Assembly (NCBI GenBank): GCA_031287585.1
Contig: JAITST010000261.1
Location: forward strand, 1 to 5,411
Reading direction: 5' to 3'
Length of the DNA stretch: 5,411 nucleotides
Source: Planctomycetaceae bacterium
GTDB lineage: Bacteria; Planctomycetota; Planctomycetia; Pirellulales; Thermoguttaceae
Numbering within the stretch: the first letter of the stretch is position 1; each line of letters begins with the position of its first letter. A model generated the notes under the pieces. It saw only the letters and a list, made by a program, of their open reading frames with translations, ran no database searches and was not told the DNA's origin. The position numbers and the translations under genes are program-made. Below, piece by piece: positions 1 through 5,000 of this stretch.

Positions 1-365
1 AATTCGGGCATAGTATAGACGCAACTCCGTTCGTAAAACGGTACCATGACCCAGCCGAGAATCAAGAGACACCATGCGTGCAGTTCGTAATGTGCCATTG
101 CCATACCGTCGCTTGCACCGGCACCGGCGAGACCGACGAGATGTTCGGAACCGATATTGGAGGCGAACAGCGAGGCACCGATCATTAGCCATGTCGCGTT
201 TTTACCGGCGAGAAAGTAATCCTGAGATGTGTCCGTTTTTTGCCGGACGACCCACCAGGCCACACCGAGCAGAATGGTGAAATAAATGATGAGTGTCAGC
301 CAATCATAGATACCGAGTGCTGCGGTCGATACCTGCGCCAATAAAACGCCGCTTGAAAAAGTCAT
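1..365 (-). CDS. Sodium/solute symporter (SSS/SLC5 family), N-terminal part, cut by the window edge
   Basis: This reading frame starts with ATG at 365 and stays open for 121 codons to the window edge, so the C-terminal part is missing. SSS proteins are usually 450-600 residues long and import sugars, amino acids or similar solutes across the inner membrane with sodium. Three hydrophobic segments are visible: about residues 18-41, 58-83 (including GASLFASNIGSEHLVG) and 92-110. The stretch DYFLAGKNATW followed by GASLFASNIGSEH is the hallmark of the first core helix of sugar symporters such as vSGLT, where this helix contributes to the sodium site. A GAGG at 371-374, five bases before ATG, supports the start, and a promoter lies at 418-446. 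The family call is firm. The substrate cannot be told from this fragment, although the motif pattern leans toward the sugar-transporting branch. Confidence 0.9.
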   Translation of the reverse strand, partial: MTFSSGVLLAQVSTAALGIYDWLTLIIYFTILLGVAWWVVRQKTDTSQDYFLAGKNATWLMIGASLFASNIGSEHLVGLAGAGASDGMAMAHYELHAWCLLILGWVMVPFYERSCVYTMPE

Positions 366-370
366 AAAAA

Positions 371-374
371 CCTC
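371..374 (-). promoter_or_regulatory. Ribosome binding site of the symporter gene
   Basis: Minus-strand GAGG lies five bases upstream of the ATG at 365 and selects this start. Confidence 0.65.
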
Positions 375-417
375 GTTGTGCAATTAAGTTGTTAGAGTGA
401 GAACTGTTTGGGTGATT

Positions 418-446
418 ATTCTATCGCAAGAGCAAGACGATTGCAA
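418..446 (-). promoter_or_regulatory. Candidate sigma70 promoter of the symporter gene
   Basis: The minus strand reads TTGCAA (446-441) as the -35 box, then a 17-bp spacer, then TAGAAT (423-418) as the -10 box. These match the consensus at 4/6 and 5/6 positions. Transcription would begin near 411 and leave a leader of about 45 bases. The -35 box ends only two bases from repeat element 1, so the promoter abuts the repeat. Confidence 0.6.
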
Positions 447-447
447 G

Positions 448-500
448 TTTCAGTGGTAGATTTTTGTATTCTATCCTAACCTACCATTAACTATCTGTGA
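448..500. repeat. Palindromic intergenic repeat, copy 1 (one short arm, one full arm)
   Basis: The right arm (471-500) has three 10-bp units and ends in CTATCTGTGA. The left arm is reduced to about one degenerate unit (448-459, ending GGTAG). The loop between them is ATTTTTGTATT (460-470), almost the same as the loop of copy 2. The last 21 bases differ at one position from the right arm of copy 2. The element lies between the stop codon of the YafQ-like toxin and the symporter promoter. The short left arm means this copy cannot form the long hairpin of the others. Confidence 0.8.
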
Positions 501-529
501 AAAAATGTCGGTTGGCGTGTTTTATTCTC

Positions 530-805
530 TTAATCAAACAGGTCGCTGTGCGTTCCCGTTCGGGTTAATTCTAACGTATCGTGTTCTGTGTCAATTTTAT
601 AAACCAGCAACCAATCCGGTTTAATATGGCATTCTCGATAACCAATATAATTACCGATAAGCGGATGGTCTTTGTGCCGCTTTTCCAAAGCATTACAATT
701 TTGCAAGATGGTAATCACGTCTTGCAGCAACGTCATATCGTATCCGCGTTTTTCGACCCGATTGAAGTCCTTATCAAATTTTGTTGACGTTTTGACTTCG
801 TACAT
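530..805 (-). CDS. yafQ: YafQ-family type II toxin (RelE/ParE-fold mRNA endonuclease)
   Basis: This 91-residue protein is the normal length for YafQ, a ribosome-dependent mRNA interferase that halts translation when freed from its antitoxin. The C-terminal half matches the family closely: KDHPL at 45-49, GYRECHIKPDW at 55-65, and RTGTHSDLF at 82-90. The residues that align with the catalytic set known for E. coli YafQ are all present (H47, H60, D64, W65, H86, F90), so the toxin looks intact and active. Its ATG follows the antitoxin stop with no gap (TAAATG), which implies translational coupling. Transcription is expected from the promoter at 1094-1122. Repeat element 1 begins 29 bases beyond its stop codon. 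The family call is firm; the codon cleavage preference is not known. Confidence 0.92.
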   Translation of the reverse strand: MYEVKTSTKFDKDFNRVEKRGYDMTLLQDVITILQNCNALEKRHKDHPLIGNYIGYRECHIKPDWLLVYKIDTEHDTLELTRTGTHSDLFD

Positions 806-1033
806 TTAGTTTTTGCCCGACCTAATGGCTGCAAACAATTCGGCAGCGGTTTTGTAACTTTTTCTCTCAATCTTTCCGGCGATGATGTCTTCGGTTTCCT
901 GAATTGCCGCGAGGGTCTCCGTGTTGGGAACGTGCAATTTTTGACACACAAAATCCTGCACCGCAAGAAGCGAATCTTCCGGTAAAAAATCAATCTCACT
1001 CTTGATAAACTCACGCATTGCGATAGTTGACAT
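806..1033 (-). CDS. Antitoxin of the YafQ-like toxin (RelB/DinJ-type C-terminus)
   Basis: This 75-residue acidic protein comes first in the operon and should bind and neutralise the YafQ-like toxin; such antitoxins usually also repress their own promoter. The C-terminal segment (about 41-72, with AIQETEDIIAGK and AAELFAAI) resembles the toxin-wrapping tail of RelB/DinJ proteins. The N-terminal half (FIKSEIDFLPEDSLLAVQDFV, written here in parts: residues 9-19 and 20-29) is helical in pattern and lacks the obvious first beta strand of a ribbon-helix-helix domain. It looks more like the short helical domain of DUF2281-type antitoxins. The start is fixed by a strong AAGGAG five bases upstream; a second ATG at codon 6 has no comparable site. 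The antitoxin role rests mainly on position and C-terminal pattern. Confidence 0.82.
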   Translation of the reverse strand: MSTIAMREFIKSEIDFLPEDSLLAVQDFVCQKLHVPNTETLAAIQETEDIIAGKIERKSYKTAAELFAAIRSGKN

Positions 1034-1038
1034 CGTTT

Positions 1039-1044
1039 CTCCTT
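1039..1044 (-). promoter_or_regulatory. Strong Shine-Dalgarno of the antitoxin gene
   Basis: Minus-strand AAGGAG, five bases before the ATG at 1033, is the best ribosome binding site in the window and decides the start. It fits the usual pattern of higher translation for the antitoxin than for the toxin. Confidence 0.8.
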
Positions 1045-1093
1045 AAAAAATCTATGGGGCTAAAATGCTCATCACGGTTCAAGCAAAACGCAC

Positions 1094-1122
1094 ATTGTAC
1101 CTCATTCCCGTCGTGAGTTCAA
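1094..1122 (-). promoter_or_regulatory. Candidate sigma70 promoter of the YafQ toxin-antitoxin operon
   Basis: The minus strand reads TTGAAC (1122-1117), a 17-bp spacer, then TACAAT (1099-1094). The -10 box matches consensus at 5/6 and the -35 box at 4/6. Transcription would start near 1087, about 55 bases before the antitoxin ATG. I see no convincing palindromic operator overlapping it. The promoter lies just downstream (minus-strand sense) of repeat element 2. Confidence 0.6.
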
Positions 1123-1134
1123 CGTCATTTTATT

Positions 1135-1221
1135 TCACAGATAGATTTTTTTACAGATAGTTAAGGATAGGTAAGGATAGTTTTTTGTATTCTACTCTTA
1201 CCTACCCTTAACTATCTGTGA
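1135..1221. repeat. Palindromic intergenic repeat, copy 2 (two full arms plus a duplicated end)
   Basis: The left arm is 1151-1180, the loop TTTTTTGTATT is 1181-1191 and the right arm is 1192-1221. Each arm is three 10-bp units and 26 of 30 positions pair perfectly, with two more G-U pairs possible in minus-strand RNA. To the left an extra end, TCACAGATAG (1135-1144), repeats the ACAGATAG of the left arm. The right arm overlaps the PIN toxin gene: codons for the last seven residues and the stop lie within it. Bases 1201-1222 are identical to 1951-1972 in copy 3. Confidence 0.88.
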
Positions 1222-1626
1222 GATAAATTCTTTTGGCGAAACGGCTTTGATCAGTGATTGCCGATAATCTTTCAAATTGCGGGTAACGATGTAATCCAAA
1301 TTGGCAGCGTCCGCAACTGACGCTTGGACGGCATCCTCGTAATCCGTCATCGCACTTTCCAACGCTTCTAAAAGATGTTGTTTTTCAACAGACAAAACGG
1401 ACAAGTTGCTCGTTTCGAGGATTTTTCCGATACACTCCAACGCTCCCTGTCTTCCTAACGGCTTGCGGATAAGATAATAAATGTTCAAAATAGACGGTGC
1501 TGTCATCAACGCGGAAAATTGACCATCCAGCAACCGCAAAAATAATTCACGCGACTCCTCGCTGAACGGTTCTCTGTCCAGAAAGAAATCAATCACGACA
1601 TCGGAATCAAAAAGAACATAAATCAT
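1198..1626 (-). CDS. PIN-domain toxin (VapC-like ribonuclease)
   Basis: This 142-residue protein has the layout of a single PIN domain, a metal-dependent RNase fold used by VapC-type toxins. Acidic residues expected in the active site are visible: D7 in the opening strand (FDSDVVIDFF, with D9 in place of the commoner N), D95 and D98 in TDYEDAVQ, and D120 in the IVTRNLKDY segment at 113-121. The pattern DREPF near 17-21 and DYEDAVQ are typical of the PIN branch found next to small antitoxins. The ATG overlaps the antitoxin stop (ATGA), so the two are co-translated. The final residues SQIVKGR and the TAA stop are encoded by repeat element 2, just after the VSPKEFI segment where related domains commonly end. 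The RNA target is not known. Confidence 0.88.
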   Translation of the reverse strand: MIYVLFDSDVVIDFFLDREPFSEESRELFLRLLDGQFSALMTAPSILNIYYLIRKPLGRQGALECIGKILETSNLSVLSVEKQHLLEALESAMTDYEDAVQASVADAANLDYIVTRNLKDYRQSLIKAVSPKEFISQIVKGR

Positions 1627-1859
1627 AATCCGTATTTTTGCGTGAGATATTCCTCTTTATTTTGATCGAGTTCTTCTCTTGTATGACCTTTGAGAATGCC
1701 TTGGAGAGCAAGGATACCCTGATTTTTCGGTGTTGATAATTCCTTACCCGTTTCAGCCGATATTTTCAGCGTAACAGAAAGTCCCCGCAAATCCGCTGGC
1801 AACACCAGCGGAATACTGCCGTCTTCGGAAATCGTCGTTTCAAATTGGTAGGTCAACAT
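1623..1859 (-). CDS. Small antitoxin paired with the PIN toxin
   Basis: This 78-residue protein precedes the PIN gene and overlaps it by four bases, the standard order of a type II module. The N-terminal part (about 4-34) has alternating strand character with SEDGSIPLVLPADLRG followed by SVTLKI, resembling the swapped-hairpin or strand-rich N-termini of AbrB/MazE-like and related small antitoxins. The C-terminal part (HTREELDQNKEEYLTQKYGL, residues 59-78) is charged and helical, as expected of a toxin-binding tail. No good Shine-Dalgarno is visible before ATG 1859, which is odd beside the strong site of the other module. An 18-bp perfect palindrome starts 29 bases upstream and may be its operator. 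The exact family is not recognised; the role is inferred mainly from context. Confidence 0.78.
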   Translation of the reverse strand: MLTYQFETTISEDGSIPLVLPADLRGLSVTLKISAETGKELSTPKNQGILALQGILKGHTREELDQNKEEYLTQKYGL

Positions 1860-1887
1860 TTTCGTATTGGGTTGTGCAAAAGCGTTT

Positions 1888-1905
1888 CGGTTGGCGCGCC
1901 AACCG
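1888..1905. promoter_or_regulatory. 18-bp perfect palindrome, candidate operator of the PIN module
   Basis: CGGTTGGCGCGCCAACCG is a perfect inverted repeat located between the antitoxin ATG (1859) and repeat element 3 (1911-1971). Type II antitoxins often bind such palindromes to repress their own operon. It could alternatively form a short GC-rich hairpin in the leader RNA. The half CGGTTGGCG recurs at 509-517 next to repeat element 1. Confidence 0.5.
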
Positions 1906-1910
1906 GTATT

Positions 1911-1971
1911 TCACAGGTAGTTAAGGTTAGAATATGAAAAACTACCCTTTCCTACCCTTAACTATCTGTGA
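1911..1971. repeat. Palindromic intergenic repeat, copy 3 (two-unit and three-unit arms)
   Basis: The left arm (1911-1930) has two 10-bp units, TCACAGGTAG then TTAAGGTTAG. The loop is AATATGAAAAA (1931-1941). The right arm (1942-1971) has three units and ends CTATCTGTGA. The loop is in the opposite orientation to those of copies 1 and 2. The last 22 bases, through 1972, are identical to 1201-1222. It lies in the expected leader of the PIN module. Confidence 0.85.
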
Positions 1972-1974
1972 GTT

Positions 1975-2004
1975 ATTATATCACAGTTAGTCAAGGATAG
2001 TTAA
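1975..2004 (-). promoter_or_regulatory. Possible promoter of the PIN module at the junction of repeats 3 and 4
   Basis: The minus strand has a perfect TATAAT (1980-1975) in the nine-base gap between the two repeats. TTAACT (2004-1999, 4/6 to consensus) lies 18 bases upstream, inside copy 4. If used, transcription would start near 1968 and carry copy 3 as leader RNA. No better promoter is visible before the antitoxin. This is tentative. Confidence 0.38.
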
Positions 2005-2050
2005 GGGTAGAATATAAAAACTACCCTTCCCTACCCTTCCCTACCTGTGA
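1981..2050. repeat. Palindromic intergenic repeat, copy 4 (three-unit arms, symmetric)
   Basis: The left arm is 1981-2010, the loop AATATAAAAA is 2011-2020 and the right arm is 2021-2050. Each arm is exactly three 10-bp units; 24 of 30 positions match. The right arm is CTACCCTTCC twice, then CTACCTGTGA. It begins ten bases after the autotransporter stop codon and may act as a 3' hairpin that ends or protects that transcript, although no clear run of T follows it. Confidence 0.87.
2024..2041 (-). other. Perfect G-quadruplex motif inside repeat copy 4
   Basis: The minus strand reads GGGAAGGGTAGGGAAGGG, four G3 runs with two-base loops. It lies 20 bases past the autotransporter stop on the sense strand, so it would appear in that mRNA's 3' region. 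The other repeat copies lack four G3 runs. The motif is certain; folding in the cell is inference. Confidence 0.7.
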
Positions 2051-2060
2051 AACAACTGAT

Positions 2061-5000
2061 TTAGAACCGCCAAACCGCGCCGACGTTTCCGCTGACCCCT
2101 TCGCGTTTTCCTAGATAGCCCTCCACGCCCGTGAACACATCGGCACGCCCCAATTTCGCGTTCACACCGATTTCGCCGATTGCCGTTCCGCCGCGCACCG
2201 ACGGTGCAAGAATTGACGCGCTTCCGACATAACCATTCGCGTTACCCGAAAACTCGTAGTCCCACGCCGCGCCGATGTAGCCGCTCAACGCACGCGCCGA
2301 AGCGGAACAATCAACCGCTTCACACGGCTCTGCGCCGCAAACCGTGTTATTCCGTTTCGCAAACTTATAACGTCCGCCCAAACGCACGCGGTTACTCTCG
2401 CCGCTTGCAAAATGCACCGCCGTTGTTCCATACGTTACGTCTTCGCTCTCTTCCCACATTCCGAGATAACGCAGCGACACATCGGCTAAACCTTTGCCCA
2501 GCGAAAACTCACGTCCAATGCCCGCCTGAAAACCAACATACGGACTGTTGAAATCGTAACTGTACGCTTTATTGTTGAAAAACGTATCGAACTTGTTGTT
2601 CGACGAACCGAACGACAACGCACTATCCGTGTAGTAACCGCTGTTGAGATAGTATTTCGCAAAGACCGAACCGCCGTAGGTTTCGATTTCGCCGCGACCA
2701 TAAACATCGCCGCGGGCAAACGAGTTAAACGTGTTGTAATTGCCGTGTCCGCCGTTGAACGCCGCGCCAACCGACAATTTTCCAACATTTTTCGCAAGCC
2801 CCGCGTGAACGCCGTAGGTCTCCGCATCGACATGCGAACCCGACGGATAACGCGATTGCCCGCCGGTAAAAGCCCCGAAATACTGCACCGTCCGGCTTCG
2901 GCGGTCAAACTGCTGCCAGCCGTAAGCGTTAAGCCAATCCTGCTGCTCCTTCAACATTCCCAGCGACGCAATCCGCCCTTCAAACAGCGACTTCGATTCT
3001 TCCGCAAGCCCGCGGCTCAAAAACTTTGCAAAGAGCGTGTTCGCCCCGCCCAAAACAAACTGGACAGAATACTCGTCCGTACCGCCGAAAAGTGACCCTT
3101 CTTTGTCGATAATGTCTCCCGTAACTCCGCCCGCCGCAACGATCAAATCCCACGTCTTCGCTTGCTCGAACTCATCGCCGTCAAGGTCGGTTACGTTGAA
3201 CAGCGTCCCCTGTTCGATGGCTGCGCTGCCGCTCACTCGCACGGGATTATTTTTGGTCAACAAAATTGTCGAACCGCTCGACGTTTCCAAACCGGCGATT
3301 GATGACGCTGACTGATAATCAAACGTTCCGTATTGCGAAACCAAAACGCGGCTGTACGCAAGCGAACCCGTAAGTTTCAGCGTTCCGTCATAGACATTCG
3401 TATTGCCCTTGTAAGTATTGTTGTTGGAAAGCGTCAACTCGCCGCTTCCGACTTTGTAAAGTCCTCCATCACCGCTGATGAGTTTGGAATACTCAATGTT
3501 ACCGGCGTTGTTGAAACACACGAGCGTATTCACGGCAACGTCAATGTCGCCGCCGTAATTTGTCTCGTTGAGTTGTACCGCACCGTAGTCAATATCAAGC
3601 AGTCCCGTTGCACCGGAAAGATCACCGCTCAAAAATAAATTCTTTGAATCGGTCTTGACGATTGTCCCGCTGCCGCTAATTTTATTGCTGAATGTTACAT
3701 CGGCACCGGTATCAAATTCCAACTCTCCGGCATTTGTAACATCTCCGGTTCCGAGTGCGCTGCCGCTTTTTGCAATCACTTTCGACCCTGCGCCGATGTT
3801 TGTCCCGCCGGAATAAGAGTTATTACCGGAGAGCGTTAGAGCGTAACCGCTGTTGTTGACGATGATTGTCCCGCCGCCGCTCATGTTATTGCTGAGCGTT
3901 ACATCGGCATTGTGATCAAATTCCAACTCTCCGGCATTTGCAACTGTAACATCGCCGGTTCCGAGTGCGCTGCCGCTTTTTGCAATCACTCTCGACCCTG
4001 CACCGATGTTCGTTCCGCCGGAATAAGAGTTATTGCCGGAAAGCGTCAACGTGCCGCTGCTGCTTCCGTTTAGTATAACCGAACCGCCGCCGCTAATAGC
4101 AGCCGTTTGGGTAATTGGACTGTTGCTGTTGAATATCACAGACGTACCCGTGTCAACGTCAATATATCCGCCGTAACCTGTTTCAAGTTGTACCGAACCG
4201 CCGTCAATAGCAAGCGTTCCCGGTGTACCGGAAGAAAGATTGCCGCTCAAAATTAAACGGTTTGTACCGGTCTTTGTCAAGTTGTTACTACCGGCATTCA
4301 GATTGTTAATGGTTAAATCGCCCGTTCCGCCGACGGTTGAAGCGGCAGTGAGAGTAACGTTATTCACCGTTGCCGCTGTACCGTTGTTATTAACAAGTGA
4401 ACCCGCGAGGTTAATACCATTGGTGATTGTTTTCCCGTTCACATTGAGCGTGCCGCTTGCGCCAACCGACACTCCGCCGCTGCTCAACGCATTATTATTG
4501 TTCACGACAATTGTTCCGGCATTGATTTCCGTTCCGCCGCTGTAAGTATTTGTATTAGAAAGTATCAATGTACCGGCACTCGCTTTGATAAGTTTTCCAG
4601 TGCCGGACAGTTCACCGGAATACTCTATCTCATAGCCAGCAGACCGTATGAAGGTAACACTGGCATTGTTTCCTGTTGCGATATTTCCGTGATACGTAGG
4701 AGTACTTAAGATGTTAAGGTTGTAACCTGCTAAAACATTCACTGGCACCGAGTGATCTACGCCGACAAATTCAGCATTAGCACCGATATTAACCGTTCCC
4801 GAACCAGTCAGACCAAAACCGTTACTCCCGTTGTTATTGATGTTCAACGTACCACCGCTTTGCATATTAACTGTTGTGTAGAGCGTAGTGCTTCCAGCCA
4901 GTGTTAGAACTCCTCCCGCGTTGATATTCGTTGAAGTAATACTATTACCATAGTCGTTAGCGATAGTCAATTTGCCGTTAACGGTCAACAAAGCAGCGGT

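Noticed and set aside
1..5. AATTC at the window start as a biological boundary
   Set aside because: It matches a cut EcoRI end or chance; it lies inside the symporter gene and carries no biological meaning here.
74..280. Plus-strand frame of 68 codons
   Set aside because: It is antisense to the symporter gene, arginine-rich and without family features.
733..1014. Minus-strand 93-codon frame overlapping the YafQ antitoxin and toxin
   Set aside because: It is out of frame with two well-supported genes, has no ribosome binding site and no recognisable domain.
1967..1985. CRP-type site (TGTGA...TCACA) between repeats 3 and 4
   Set aside because: The half-sites are nine bases apart rather than six, and they are simply the repeat ends.
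448..2050. CRISPR-like array
   Set aside because: The repeats are palindromic, irregular in length and separated by whole genes; there are no regular 25-40 base spacers and no cas genes.
448..2050. Integron attC sites flanking gene cassettes
   Set aside because: The core motifs are in the wrong order (GTTAAGG in the left arm and CCTTAAC in the right, and not matching RYYYAAC/GTTRRRY exactly), and no integrase is present.
1981..2050. Ordinary intrinsic terminator after the autotransporter
   Set aside because: A long hairpin is possible, but on the minus strand it is followed by TATAATAAC rather than a T run; only a possible 3' hairpin role is kept.
2180..2551. Plus-strand and alternative-frame ORFs of 100-140 codons across the autotransporter (also 2486-2908, 2745-3095, 4240-4545, 5007-5396)
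   Set aside because: They are shadows of a long, clearly recognisable coding frame; their products are low-complexity and match no family I know.
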